A program made the translations under genes and the position numbers. From Nitrospira sp. ND1 (GTDB lineage: Bacteria; Nitrospirota; Nitrospiria; Nitrospirales; Nitrospiraceae), in assembly GCF_900170025.1 (NCBI RefSeq), contig NZ_FWEX01000006.1, positions 1,199,087 to 1,263,086 of the forward strand: 64,000 bases of DNA, read 5' to 3'. Numbering within the stretch: position 1 is the first letter of the stretch; each line of letters opens with the position of its first letter. The notes beneath the pieces were generated by a model. That model ran no database searches. It saw only the letters and a list, made by a program, of their open reading frames with translations, and had not been told where the DNA came from. This document shows positions 26,035-34,895 of this stretch, one piece after another.

Positions 26035-26574
26035 ATGGCTCAGCACCTCTGCATCACTCCTCAACGGTGGTCCACAGCCTTCACCACGTTCATCGCCACG
26101 CTGCTCCTGCCGGTCGCTCTGGCGCTGGCCGTCCCCATGCAGAACGACCCGAACGGGTTCGAAGGCATTCCCTGGGGTGCGTCGTTCTCGGAATCCGACA
26201 GGTTCGTCAAGGTCGAAGACACGGGCCGGGTACAGACCTATGAACTGAACACCACCGGCCGGACATTGGGGCCGGCGACGGTCGATTCCATGAAGTTCAG
26301 CACGGTCGATGGGAACTTCGCGCGAGTCATGGTGCGATACAGCGGCAAAGAGGCCCACGACCGGATACTGAGTTACCTGCAGGAACGATTCGGCCCGCTC
26401 GACCAGACTCCCGGCCAAGTCGCGGGCGGCGCCGTGAAGTTCTTCAACTGGCAAGGAAACGAGAGCGAAATCATCCTCCGCTATGACCTGCGCACCAGCC
26501 AAGGCGTCATCTTCTTCGAGAGCGAAGCGTTTCGCGCGAAGTTCAACGAGGGCAATTCGCCCTCGACGTTTTGA
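26035..26574 (+). CDS. Secreted protein of unknown function, paralogue 2
   Basis: This 179-residue protein starts 1 bp after the previous stop (TAACATG), so the two are co-translated. A signal peptide (FIATLLLPVALALA) precedes NDPNGFEGIPWGASFSESD. The domain matches paralogue 1 through STVDGNFARVMVRYSG, LSYLQERFGPLDQTPGQ and the end segment SQGVIFFESEAF. The tandem duplication implies related but split roles. No catalytic motif is visible. A link to either the phosphonate-like operon (divergent) or the efflux operon (downstream) is unproven. Confidence 0.78.
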   Translation: MAQHLCITPQRWSTAFTTFIATLLLPVALALAVPMQNDPNGFEGIPWGASFSESDRFVKVEDTGRVQTYELNTTGRTLGPATVDSMKFSTVDGNFARVMVRYSGKEAHDRILSYLQERFGPLDQTPGQVAGGAVKFFNWQGNESEIILRYDLRTSQGVIFFESEAFRAKFNEGNSPSTF

Positions 26575-26663
26575 CGCCCCCTCTACCGGTTGCCCAGCCG
26601 TCACAGCCGCAGGACGGAATGCTCGACATCCTTGTCTTGTTTCGCCGGCACATGATAGCCTGA

Positions 26664-26689
26664 CAGGTGAGTAACCACTCACTCACCTG
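26664..26689. promoter_or_regulatory. Probable TetR-type operator
   Basis: CAGGTGAGT (26664-26672) and ACTCACCTG (26681-26689) form a perfect 9-bp inverted repeat with an 8-bp spacer, 12 bp before the regulator start. The position and symmetry fit autoregulation by the TetR-family protein encoded next. Confidence 0.65.
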
Positions 26690-26701
26690 ATTGCCGATCG
26701 T

Positions 26702-27349
26702 ATGAAGCCGACGAACGCCCTATCCCGCAATCCGGGCCAAGACCGCCAGGCCAGCCTGATCTCCTCCGCCGCCAGTCTGTTTGCGGCCAAGGGCTTCAAG
26801 GGCACGACTACCAAGGCCATCGCGCGCGCCGCCGGCGTCAGCGAAGCCCTGGTGTTCAAATATTTCCCGACCAAGCGGGCGCTGTACACTGCGATCCTCG
26901 CCGAAAAGGCCCCGCTCAGCGAGCTCCTACACGCCGTCGAGGAAGTGGCCCGTAAGCGCGACGATCAACGGGTCTTCACACTCATCGCCGGATACCGCAT
27001 ACGTCCCGGCGCCGACCCCACCATGCTGCGACTCCTGCTCTTCAGCGCGTTGGAGGGCCACGAACTGGCCGACATGTTTTTCGGCAAGCAGCACCGCGTC
27101 TTCTACGACTACCTGGCGGGATACATTCGGACCAGGATTGAAGAGGGCGCGTTCCGCGAGATCGATCCGCTGTTGGCCGCACGCGCCTTCATCGGGATGG
27201 TCGTGCACCACCGCCTGCTGCACGAGATTTTCGACGTGCCGTTGCATTGCCCGCACAAGGAGATCGTCTCCACCTACGTGGAGCTGTTCCTGAACGGATT
27301 GCGGCATTCGTCCACACCCAGGAAGCGGGGGCTGTCGCGTGTCCGCTAA
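26702..27349 (+). CDS. TetR-family transcriptional regulator
   Basis: A 215-residue protein whose N-terminus holds the TetR DNA-binding domain: LISSAASLFAAKGFKGTTT, then AIARAAGVSEALVFKYFPTK with the recognition helix (about residues 41-60). The C-terminal ligand domain is poorly conserved, as usual. It overlaps the efflux adaptor gene by 11 bp and is preceded by a perfect palindrome, so it probably represses the whole efflux operon until an inducer binds. The ligand is unknown. Confidence 0.9.
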   Translation: MKPTNALSRNPGQDRQASLISSAASLFAAKGFKGTTTKAIARAAGVSEALVFKYFPTKRALYTAILAEKAPLSELLHAVEEVARKRDDQRVFTLIAGYRIRPGADPTMLRLLLFSALEGHELADMFFGKQHRVFYDYLAGYIRTRIEEGAFREIDPLLAARAFIGMVVHHRLLHEIFDVPLHCPHKEIVSTYVELFLNGLRHSSTPRKRGLSRVR

Positions 27350-28532
27350 TCTCATCAGACGGCATCCGATCGTGACCCTCGGCATCATGCTCTTTGTGGC
27401 CGTGCTGGCGCTGGTCGCGCTCCGTCTGAGCAGCGGAGCCAAGAGCGATCCCCGGAAAAACCGCATCCTCACCGTCGGCACGATGAGCCCCATCAAGCAG
27501 GACCTGGACGTACGATTAACCTACACCGCCGACCTCATCCCCAACCAGCTGGTGAATATCTTCTCGCGCGTGGACGGCTACATCGCCAAGATCTATGTGG
27601 ATAAAGGCGACCTGGTGAAGGCCAATCAACTGCTCGTCGAAATCGATCACACCGACTATGTGCACGCGGTGAATCAGGCTAAGGCCAATCTCCTGTCGGC
27701 CAAGGCGAAGGTCGTGCAGCAGGAGGCGGCCGTGCGTAACGCCGCCCTCACGCTCGACCGCATGCAGGCCCTAATCAAGGACCAGTTTGTCTCACAGCAG
27801 GATCTGGATACCGCGCTGGTGAACCGCGACGCGGCGCTGGCCTTGCAGGACTCCTTGCGCGCACAGGTGCAACAGATGGATGTCGCGTTAGCCCAGGCCG
27901 TCACCAATCTGGCCTACGCCTCCATCCGCGCCCCGTTTGCCGGCTATATCGCGGAGCGTAATCTGGATCCCGGCGCGTATGTGAGCGGCACCACCGCCAG
28001 CACGTCCACGATGTCGCGCGGTATTTTGAGTGTGCATGACGTCGAAACCGTCCGCACCCTGATCGAAGTCGTGGAGAAGGATGTGCCGCTGGTGAAGGTC
28101 GGGCAGCGCGCGGATGTGCGCGCCGAAGCCTACCCGAACGAAGTCTTTGAAGGCACGGTGACCCGCATCGTGCAGGCCCTCAATCGCGCCACCCGCACTA
28201 TGACCGTCGAGGTCGACCTCCCGAATAAGGATCATCGTCTGAAAGGCGGCATGTTCGCCCGCGTCGAGGTCCTGGTGGGAAAGCATCCCCAGGCGATTCA
28301 GATTCCCCTGGATGCGGTGAGCCGGCTCGAAGAGTCGCAATACGTCTATGTCGTCAAGGACGGGAAGGCCCATCAGGTGCCGGTTGAGCTGGGAGCCCGC
28401 GCGGAGAATCGCGTCGAAGTGGTGAAGGGCCTCGCGGGAGACGAACAGGTGATTGTCTCCGGCAAAGACCTGGTGAGCGAAGGCGCGGCTGTTCAAACGC
28501 AGCCGATGGATACCGTGAAACGTGAGTCGTAA
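27339..28532 (+). CDS. RND efflux periplasmic adaptor (membrane fusion protein)
   Basis: A 397-residue adaptor anchored by an N-terminal helix (LGIMLFVAVLALVAL, about 14-28). FSRVDGYIAKIYVDKGDLVKANQLL is one half of the lipoyl domain and YASIRAPFAGYIAERNLDPGAYV the other. Between them is a long coiled-coil hairpin (about 105-175) with alternating Ala/Leu/Gln. The C-terminal beta-barrel includes GGMFARVEVLV. It would bridge the RND pump encoded next to an outer membrane channel. No TolC-like gene is adjacent, so a channel encoded elsewhere is probably shared. Confidence 0.92.
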   Translation: MSANLIRRHPIVTLGIMLFVAVLALVALRLSSGAKSDPRKNRILTVGTMSPIKQDLDVRLTYTADLIPNQLVNIFSRVDGYIAKIYVDKGDLVKANQLLVEIDHTDYVHAVNQAKANLLSAKAKVVQQEAAVRNAALTLDRMQALIKDQFVSQQDLDTALVNRDAALALQDSLRAQVQQMDVALAQAVTNLAYASIRAPFAGYIAERNLDPGAYVSGTTASTSTMSRGILSVHDVETVRTLIEVVEKDVPLVKVGQRADVRAEAYPNEVFEGTVTRIVQALNRATRTMTVEVDLPNKDHRLKGGMFARVEVLVGKHPQAIQIPLDAVSRLEESQYVYVVKDGKAHQVPVELGARAENRVEVVKGLAGDEQVIVSGKDLVSEGAAVQTQPMDTVKRES

Positions 28533-28616
28533 AAGGTAACATGTGAAGGGACCTCCTGCGTTGACGGTGTGCTCACTTCGTTTCACATCTAACGTTTCAC
28601 CTCTCACGTCTCAATC

Positions 28617-31600
28617 ATGTGGCTGACACTGCTCGCATTGCGCAATCGCATCGGCATCCTGATGCTGTCCCTGGCCATGGTGATCCTGGGGGCCACCTCC
28701 CTCGAACGGCTCCCGGTCGATCTCTTCCCCAACATTCAAGTTCCGGTCGCGTTTGTCGGCGTCATCTATAAGGGTGCGCCCCCGCTCGATATCGAACAGA
28801 GCGTGGTCTATCCCATCGAGAAGGCCGTCAGTTCGGCCTCGAACGTCGAACATGTCGAGTCCTTCGCCAAACAAGGCATCGGCGCGGTGCAGGTCTGGTT
28901 CAACTGGGGCGCTGACATCAACGTCGGCCAGATGGAGGTGATGCAGCGCATCACCCAGATTCTGAACAGCCTGCCGCCCGGCATTCTGCAACCGTTCATC
29001 GTCAAGTTCGATGTCTCGAACATTCCCGTCGCCTTCGTGACGGCCTCCGGTGGCGACCTGGATGAGCGAGCCCTCTACGACCTGGCCTACAACACGATCG
29101 CCCCGCAGATCGAACAGATCTCCAACGTGGCAGCGGCCACGGTCGAAGGCGGCAAGATCCGGCAGATCAACATCAATCTCGACCCGGCCCTGCTCCAGGC
29201 GCGCGGCCTCTCCATTCTGGACGTGGTCAAAGCCGTCAAGGCCTCCAATCTCATTCTGCCGTCGGGCGACATCAAAGCCGGGAACCTCGACTACAACGTG
29301 TTCACCAACACGCAGTTCAAGACGGTGGAGCCCATCAACGACGTCGTCGTGAAAATCGACCAACGGGGTAACCCGGTGCGCGTGCGTGATGTCGGCGTGC
29401 TCAGCGACTCGTCGGACATTCAAACCAACGTGGTCCGCACGGACGGCAAACGCTCCGTCTACCTGCGGGTGAACAAGCAACCGATTGCGAACACGGTGGA
29501 GGTCGTCGATGCCTTGCGGAAGGCGATCCCCAAAATGATCGGCATTCCGCCGGGCGTGCAGTTGGGCATCTCCTTCGACCAATCGATCTATATCCGGCAA
29601 TCGATCAAGAACCTCATCGAGCAGGCCCTCCATGGCTCGCTGCTCGCGGCGGCGGTCATTCTGCTGTTTCTGAGGAACCTGACCAGCACGCTGATCATCT
29701 CCGTCGCCATTCCGCTGTCGATTCTCGTGACCTTTATCGTGCTGTATTTCACCAACCAGACCCTGAACGTCTTCACCATGGGAGGCCTGGCCCTGGGCAT
29801 CGGTCGTTTAGTGGACGATTCCATCGTCGAATTGGAGAACATTCAACGCCATTTGAACGTCGACCGGAACCGGTGGGACGCCATCGTCAACGCCGCCCGC
29901 GAAGTCGCCATGCCGATCTTCGCCTCCACGGTCACCACCGTCGTCGTCTTCCTGCCCATGTTTTTCATCGTGGGTATCGCGCGGCTCCTGCTCATTCCGT
30001 TGACCCTCACGATCGCCATCGCCCTGTTCACCTCGTTTTTCGTCTCCCGCACGGTGACCCCCGCGCTCTGTTATCGCTTCTTGAAGTCGGAACAGGAGGC
30101 GCACCGTTCCTTGCCCTCCTGGTTCGTGAGCATCATGCAGTGGAGCCAGCGCCGGTACGACGCGCTCGATGAAGGATACGAACGCAGCCTGCGCTGGGTG
30201 CTGACCCACCGGCGCACCTTGCTGGTGTCAGTGGTCACGATTTTCGTCGGATCGCTGATGCTGCTGCCCTTCATCGGGACCGAGTTTCTTCCGGTCTCGG
30301 ACGAAAGCCAGTTCCGGATCGTGCTTCGCGGGCCGGTCGGGCAGCGGGTGGAAAAAACCGTCGATCAGGTCGCCGAAGTCGAGCGTGTGCTACGGGAAAA
30401 GATTCCACCGGATGAACTGGAAGCGATCGCCTCCAGCACCGGGGTCCTGGCGCAGGGGCGTTCGTCCCTGTTCAATCCCAACACCGGCCCGCACACCTCG
30501 GTCATTTCCGTCTATTTGTCGTCTCCCGACAAGCGTCGGCGGAACCAGGTCGAAATCATGAATGCGGTGAGACCCGCGATCCTCAAGCTCTTCCCCGGCG
30601 TCGCGATGTTCTTCGATCCGGGAGGCCTGGTCAAACGGGTCACCAGCTTCGGTTCGCAGAAATCCATCGATGTCGAAATTTACGGGTACGACTTCGAAAA
30701 GGCCCGCACCGTCATCCACCAGGTGCAGGACCTCATGCACAAGATTCCGGGCATGGCCGACATCGAGGTCAGCCGGGAGGAAAACTATCCCGAGGTCAAC
30801 GTCGTCGTGGATCGGGAAAAGGCCGCGCTGCTGGGGATCAGCGAAACAGACGTGGCCAACGCCGTCCTGTTTTCCCTGAATGGCAACGGCCAGACCGACC
30901 CGATCATCTTCACCGACCCCCAGAACGGCAATGAATACTACATCAGCGCCTGGCTCGCGGAGGAACATCGCAAGGACCTGTCGGCCATCGAAAATGTGCT
31001 GTTGACGACAAAAAACGGAGAGCCGGTGCTCCTCAAGAACCTGGCTACGCTGAAACTGAACGCCGGTCCCGTGAAGATCGAGCGCAAATACTTCCAGCGC
31101 GTCGTCCACATTACCGCCAACCCTGTCGGCCGCGACCTCGGCTCGATCGCCCAGGACCTGGAGTCGGCGTTCGCCCAGATGCAGCTGCCGCCGGGATTCA
31201 GCATCCGGCTCGCCGGACAAATCCAACAACAACGCGAGACGTTCGAGGGCCTCACCTATGCCAGCGTCCTGGCATTGATCCTGGTCTACATGGTGATGGC
31301 CGCACAGTTCAAATCGTTGATCGACCCCTTCATCATCATGTTTTCCGTGCCGATGGGAATTCCCGGCGTGATCGTGATTCTCTATTTGACCAACACCACC
31401 ATCTCCACCTCCTCGCTGATGGGCATCATCATGATGCTCGGCATCGTCGTCTCCAACGGTGTCCTGCTGGTGGACTACACCAATGTGCTGCGACGCCGCG
31501 GCCTGGACCTCGCCACCGCCGTCGTCACGGCCTCGCGCACCAGACTGCGCCCCATTCTCATGACCTCACTGGCCACCGTGGTCGGGCTGATGCCCATGGC

Positions 31601-31796
31601 CCTTGGGCTCGGCACCGGCAGCGAGACCAATGCCCCGCTCGCACGCGCCGTCGTGGGAGGGCTCACCGTCTCGACGATCCTGACCCTGTTTCTCGTGCCG
31701 ACCGTCTATACCATGCTAGAAGAGCGCTTTCCGCGTCGGGCGGATCAGCTGGGAGAAGAGCGGGTTCAGAGTGAGTTAGTGAGTCAACAAGCCTAG
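28617..31796 (+). CDS. RND-family efflux transporter (HAE1-like)
   Basis: A 1059-residue inner-membrane pump with the standard layout: TM1 (IGILMLSLAMVILG), a first periplasmic porter domain, TM2-6 with GLALGIGRLVDDSIVELENI holding the adjacent Asp pair of the proton relay in TM4, a second porter domain, and TM8-12 with MGIIMMLGIVVSNGVLLVDY. Length and motifs fit a proton-driven multidrug/hydrophobe exporter rather than the heavy-metal CusA group. It is 84 bp downstream of the adaptor gene, with a TTTCACG-type tract between them. Substrates are unknown. Confidence 0.93.
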   Translation: MWLTLLALRNRIGILMLSLAMVILGATSLERLPVDLFPNIQVPVAFVGVIYKGAPPLDIEQSVVYPIEKAVSSASNVEHVESFAKQGIGAVQVWFNWGADINVGQMEVMQRITQILNSLPPGILQPFIVKFDVSNIPVAFVTASGGDLDERALYDLAYNTIAPQIEQISNVAAATVEGGKIRQININLDPALLQARGLSILDVVKAVKASNLILPSGDIKAGNLDYNVFTNTQFKTVEPINDVVVKIDQRGNPVRVRDVGVLSDSSDIQTNVVRTDGKRSVYLRVNKQPIANTVEVVDALRKAIPKMIGIPPGVQLGISFDQSIYIRQSIKNLIEQALHGSLLAAAVILLFLRNLTSTLIISVAIPLSILVTFIVLYFTNQTLNVFTMGGLALGIGRLVDDSIVELENIQRHLNVDRNRWDAIVNAAREVAMPIFASTVTTVVVFLPMFFIVGIARLLLIPLTLTIAIALFTSFFVSRTVTPALCYRFLKSEQEAHRSLPSWFVSIMQWSQRRYDALDEGYERSLRWVLTHRRTLLVSVVTIFVGSLMLLPFIGTEFLPVSDESQFRIVLRGPVGQRVEKTVDQVAEVERVLREKIPPDELEAIASSTGVLAQGRSSLFNPNTGPHTSVISVYLSSPDKRRRNQVEIMNAVRPAILKLFPGVAMFFDPGGLVKRVTSFGSQKSIDVEIYGYDFEKARTVIHQVQDLMHKIPGMADIEVSREENYPEVNVVVDREKAALLGISETDVANAVLFSLNGNGQTDPIIFTDPQNGNEYYISAWLAEEHRKDLSAIENVLLTTKNGEPVLLKNLATLKLNAGPVKIERKYFQRVVHITANPVGRDLGSIAQDLESAFAQMQLPPGFSIRLAGQIQQQRETFEGLTYASVLALILVYMVMAAQFKSLIDPFIIMFSVPMGIPGVIVILYLTNTTISTSSLMGIIMMLGIVVSNGVLLVDYTNVLRRRGLDLATAVVTASRTRLRPILMTSLATVVGLMPMALGLGTGSETNAPLARAVVGGLTVSTILTLFLVPTVYTMLEERFPRRADQLGEERVQSELVSQQA

Positions 31797-31799
31797 AAA

Positions 31800-31920
31800 A
31801 TGTCTTCGCACAAGAGAACGGTCTAAGGCGGGGGTTGAGGATTTTTTCGCACCGAGAACGACGCAGATGCCGGCAGCTCATTTGCCGCAGCAGAATGGCA
31901 TGACTCGGATAGACTCTTAG
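31800..31920. repeat. Palindromic intergenic repeat, partial copy G
   Basis: From 31837 the sequence GTTGAGGATTTTTTCG ... CGAGAACGACGCAGATGCC, and then up to GACTCTTAG at 31920, is closely similar to 40143-40225 in the copy at 40 kb. The left arm seen in full copies is missing or badly degraded here. It starts just after the stop of the RND gene. Together with the next repeat it fills the stretch 31797-32109, which has no gene. Confidence 0.65.
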
Positions 31921-32112
31921 CCCGCACTATTCATGACGGTTCGTCGCGAAAGTGCGAAGTCGCACAGCGAGACGGGCGTGCGGAGCCGTGAGGGAGGAAG
32001 GCATCCTTGAACAGGGTGTCGACCGACCGAGCGGCGAGCCCGCCCGCCGACAGGCTAGTCGCAGCTGCGAATCCGCGATTGCAGCAGAAACGCTCATGAA
32101 TAATACGGGTTA
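31918..32112. repeat. 195-bp segment with 19-bp imperfect inverted ends
   Basis: TAGCCCGCACTATTCATGA (31918-31936) and TCATGAATAATACGGGTTA (32094-32112) are inverted repeats with three mismatches. The interior is GC-rich with further short stems. The right end overlaps the TAA stop codon of the SCP2 gene at 32110. It may be a small non-autonomous mobile element different from the AAGGCCGCAG family. Confidence 0.6.
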
Positions 32113-32472
32113 GGGACGGAGACTGGGAAAGAGAGAGGCCAGCTGCATGGCCAGGCCCATATCACCACTGATACGCAGCCGCCCGGTCATGGCCACCATG
32201 GTGCCGCTCACCTGACCGTTCAACACCTTCAGACAATCCTCCCCCGACATCGCCAGGGTCACATGCGGATCCGGGTGGGTGCCTTCGGAAACCTGACAGG
32301 CCCCGTCCCGGATCTGCAGTTGGTACTGTCCTCCATCGGCGCCGTTCAGGTTGAACTGGTAGACCGCATCCAGTCCTTCGGCTGCTTCAGGATCCAGTTT
32401 ACCGGCGAGTGTGGAGAAAAACGCCCGCACGGTTTTGGGTGGTGTCGGATTCATCGGATATAGTTCCGGCAA
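32110..32472 (-). CDS. SCP2 sterol-binding domain protein
   Basis: A 120-residue single-domain protein. VRAFFSTLAGKLDPEAAEGLDAVYQFNLNG, read in parts, and the pattern GQYQLQIRDGACQVSEG followed by PHVTLAMSGEDCLKVLNGQ match the SCP2 fold that binds lipids in a hydrophobic tunnel. The C-terminal LRISGDMGLAMQLASLF helix closes the tunnel. Bacterial stand-alone members are thought to carry fatty acyl or sterol-like ligands. The start may be Met7 (32454). It lies alone, and its stop is embedded in an inverted repeat. Confidence 0.85.
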   Translation of the reverse strand: MPELYPMNPTPPKTVRAFFSTLAGKLDPEAAEGLDAVYQFNLNGADGGQYQLQIRDGACQVSEGTHPDPHVTLAMSGEDCLKVLNGQVSGTMVAMTGRLRISGDMGLAMQLASLFPSLRP

Positions 32473-32516
32473 GACAACGCCTCCTGCCGGAAACCGAAAG
32501 TATCTGTGCCCTTGGC

Positions 32517-32960
32517 CTAGTACCGCAACATGGCCCGATGGCTCGAACGACGGGCGCCGAAGAAGGCCTTGGAGAATTCTTCGACGACGGCCGGCTCATA
32601 GCCCTTGCAACTGAAAATGTCGAGATAGGCGCTGTTGGTATCGTTGGCGAAGTGGCCGCTGATCAAGGAGGTCTCGATCAACTGCACCATGCTGTAGCCC
32701 GCCACGCGGCCTTCTCCGAAATTCACGATCTGGCAGGCACCATACCGCTTCATTTCGATCAGTTCGCAGAGCTGCACAACGTAGGCTTCGATTTGTTTGG
32801 CGTCGCGAATGCGTTCGGGGATGCAATCGTGGAGGTCAACGGAGGTGCAAATGCCCCAGGCTTTGCCGGGTCCGACAGAGTCCGGATGGACTGCGGAGTC
32901 AGCAACCCTGGCTGAAGATGATGAGATGTCGTCGGAGGTGGCACCTTCTGCGTTGTGCAT
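32517..32960 (-). CDS. S-adenosylmethionine decarboxylase-like protein, cleavage site altered
   Basis: The ATG at 32960 is preceded by AAAGG at a fair distance; an upstream ATG at 33014 is less likely. The 147-residue protein keeps the prokaryotic AdoMetDC pattern: a first strand GICTSVDLHDC, and AYLDIFSCKGYEPAVVEEF holding the conserved Cys region. At the place where SpeD proenzymes cut themselves (E-S-H-L, Ser becoming pyruvoyl) the sequence reads ETSL. The catalytic serine seems replaced by threonine and the histidine by serine. It may be unprocessed and have another function. No spermidine synthase gene is nearby. Confidence 0.65.
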   Translation of the reverse strand: MHNAEGATSDDISSSSARVADSAVHPDSVGPGKAWGICTSVDLHDCIPERIRDAKQIEAYVVQLCELIEMKRYGACQIVNFGEGRVAGYSMVQLIETSLISGHFANDTNSAYLDIFSCKGYEPAVVEEFSKAFFGARRSSHRAMLRY

Positions 32961-33104
32961 ATGCGATACGACCTTTCTGTTGGGAATGGTGGGAGTGAGA
33001 ACACATGGTTGCAATATACTGAACGTTTGAAACCCTGTAAATATTTATCTCCGAAATTTCTCGTGCTACTCGCACATTGACAAACTCTCGACCCCTTAGC
33101 GAGA

Positions 33105-33299
33105 ATGCCGACCATGGCTGACACGTCGACACCCCAATCCAATCCTTCCGCATCAACCGCCGAATTGCCGGAACGTCTCTGTACCTGGTGCAAGGTCTCC
33201 ATGACCAAGCGTCTGGTCGCAGGCGGCCAGTTCATCCACTACACTTGCCCAAAGTGCGTGTTTCAGCATACCACCAAGCGCGCCCCCAAGACTGAGTAG
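33105..33299 (+). CDS. Small zinc-ribbon-like protein
   Basis: A 64-residue protein with two CxxC pairs (CTWC and CPKC, about 22 residues apart), a spacing fit for one zinc ion. The N-terminal third is Ser/Thr/Pro rich and probably disordered. A start at 33114 (second Met) is equally possible. It is divergent from the AdoMetDC-like gene. Function is not recognised; such proteins are often nucleic-acid or protein binders. Confidence 0.55.
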   Translation: MPTMADTSTPQSNPSASTAELPERLCTWCKVSMTKRLVAGGQFIHYTCPKCVFQHTTKRAPKTE

Positions 33300-33326
33300 G
33301 TCACCTGCCTCGGAAGGGGAGAGACC

Positions 33327-33454
33327 TCCAGGCTGATCAAAGAGGTCGCGAACAAGGCCGCAGCGAGCGAACGACTGAGGCATACTGTTCCGGTATGTCG
33401 AAGGAGTGAGCGACGCGAGAACGCCGTTGGCGGCCTCTTTCATCGGCCTGCTAG
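33327..33454. repeat. Palindromic intergenic repeat, copy B
   Basis: The arms AAAGAGGTCG (from 33340) and CGGCCTCTTT (to 33440) pair, with one G-T contact. The core AAGGCCGCAGCGAGCGAA and GCGAGAACG are both present. The right end CTAG (33451-33454) contains the TAG stop codon of the neighbouring minus-strand reductase gene. Confidence 0.78.
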
Positions 33455-34158
33455 TCGTAATACTTCTCGCGATAGATAGGACACAGCCCTTTGGCATTGA
33501 GCCTGGCCGTCACGTCCTTGATCATCCCGCTCCCCCCACACAGATAGACGGCGAGATTCCCGGCGGAGGAGACCTGCGCATCGATCAACGCCGTCACTCG
33601 CCCGCTCGCCCCTTCCCACCCCGGGTCCGGCCTGGACAGTGTCGTCACAAAAGAAAAATTGGGATGGTCCGCCGCCAGCGCCGTCAGTTCCTCCTGCCAA
33701 TAGAGATCTCGCTGACTGCGGAGTCCCCAGAACAGAGTGACGGATCGCGACTCCCCACGCTCCAATTGCGCCAGGATCATGCTGCGGAGCGGAGCAATCC
33801 CGGTTCCCGTCGCGACGAACAACAGGTCTCTCACCCCCTCGTCCCGCAGATAGAAGGCACCGGCCGGCCCCTTGAAAGAAGCTCGCTCTCCTTCCCGTAA
33901 GCCGAACAGATAACTCGACCCCGGTCCACCCTGAACGAGATTCAGCACAAGCAGAATCCGGTCCCGCTGACCCGGCGGCGAAGCGATGGAATAGGGCCTG
34001 GTTACCGGTCGAGGCTGCCCTTCCTTCGGCACTTCAAATGACACGAACTGCCCGGCCTTAAACGCGATACTGGATGGCTCCAGGAGGCGCAACTCGATCG
34101 CGCGCACGTCGTGCGTGAGGTCCTGAATACGACTCACTTCAGCGCTGAACGTGTGCAC
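33451..34158 (-). CDS. Ferredoxin-NADP reductase-like flavoprotein
   Basis: A 235-residue oxidoreductase. RPYSIASPP (about residues 54-62) is the FAD-binding RxYS motif and GPAGAFYL precedes it in the flavin domain end. The NADP domain has LLFVATGTGIAPLRSMI and the C-terminal YLCGGSGMIKDV. The chain ends with a short aromatic-containing tail, so it lacks an attached 2Fe-2S domain. It should move electrons between NAD(P)H and a ferredoxin or an oxygenase. Its stop codon is supplied by an end of repeat copy B. Confidence 0.88.
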   Translation of the reverse strand: MHTFSAEVSRIQDLTHDVRAIELRLLEPSSIAFKAGQFVSFEVPKEGQPRPVTRPYSIASPPGQRDRILLVLNLVQGGPGSSYLFGLREGERASFKGPAGAFYLRDEGVRDLLFVATGTGIAPLRSMILAQLERGESRSVTLFWGLRSQRDLYWQEELTALAADHPNFSFVTTLSRPDPGWEGASGRVTALIDAQVSSAGNLAVYLCGGSGMIKDVTARLNAKGLCPIYREKYYD

Positions 34159-34184
34159 AGAAACCTAACTCGTGGTGCTGTCGG

Positions 34185-34895
34185 TTAATTGCGGGAAGGG
34201 AGCAGGAGATGCGTCTCATAACTCATGATACCAAGAAACGCCGCCAGCCCGAGGTAGTACAGGCCGTAACTCACCCTGGTTGAGAGCGGCACATCGTAGT
34301 ACCGTTCCGGCAGGCCGTGGGGGCCGCCCCGGAAGGTGGCCATCAGATGGGGAATGGCCATGATCGCAATCAATAAGAGCATGGGGCTGTGGTTCATGAC
34401 AAAGAGGCCGATAAGGATCGGCACGCCCAGCCACCAGACCTTCGGCGAGATGATGGCTGTGATACGTCCACCATCAAGCGGTGAGAGGGGAATGAGGTTG
34501 AACAGATTGATCATGAATCCGGCATAGGCCAGGGCCAGCATCAACTGACTGTGCGTATATTCCGCCACATAGTAGCAGGCCATCGCGGCAAAGGTTCCCG
34601 CCACCGGACCGGCGATGCCGACATAGGCCTCGGTTTCGACATCCATCGGCTGTTCCTTCAGCTGAATCCAGGCCCCGACGAAAGGAATGAACGTCGGTGC
34701 GCCGACGTTCAGGTTGCGCTGCTTGGCGGCAGCGTAGTGCCCCAGCTCGTGGAACAGGATCAACAGCACGAACCCCACCGCATACCACCAGCCGAAGATG
34801 AAACTATAGACCACCATCGACAGCAGCATGGTCCCGCCGGTAAGCGCAATCTTGCCCAGCTTGAGACCACCGAGGAGCAGGAGGAGAATTTTCAC
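34185..34895 (-). CDS. Site-2 protease (M50) family membrane metalloprotease
   Basis: A 236-residue protein of about six membrane helices. HELGH (about residues 49-53) supplies two zinc ligands and the catalytic Glu, and LSPLDGGR (about 137-144) supplies the Asp ligand, both embedded in hydrophobic segments. It lacks a PDZ domain, like many short bacterial M50 proteins. It overlaps the upstream DUF2167 gene by 4 bp, so the partner is probably a substrate or cofactor. Such proteases cut membrane-anchored regulators or signal remnants. Confidence 0.88.
   Translation of the reverse strand: MKILLLLLGGLKLGKIALTGGTMLLSMVVYSFIFGWWYAVGFVLLILFHELGHYAAAKQRNLNVGAPTFIPFVGAWIQLKEQPMDVETEAYVGIAGPVAGTFAAMACYYVAEYTHSQLMLALAYAGFMINLFNLIPLSPLDGGRITAIISPKVWWLGVPILIGLFVMNHSPMLLLIAIMAIPHLMATFRGGPHGLPERYYDVPLSTRVSYGLYYLGLAAFLGIMSYETHLLLPSRN

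Noticed and set aside
28611..29633. 340-residue minus-strand frame opposite the RND transporter
   Set aside because: It is His/Asp-rich shadow sequence with no domain sense, opposite a convincing pump gene.
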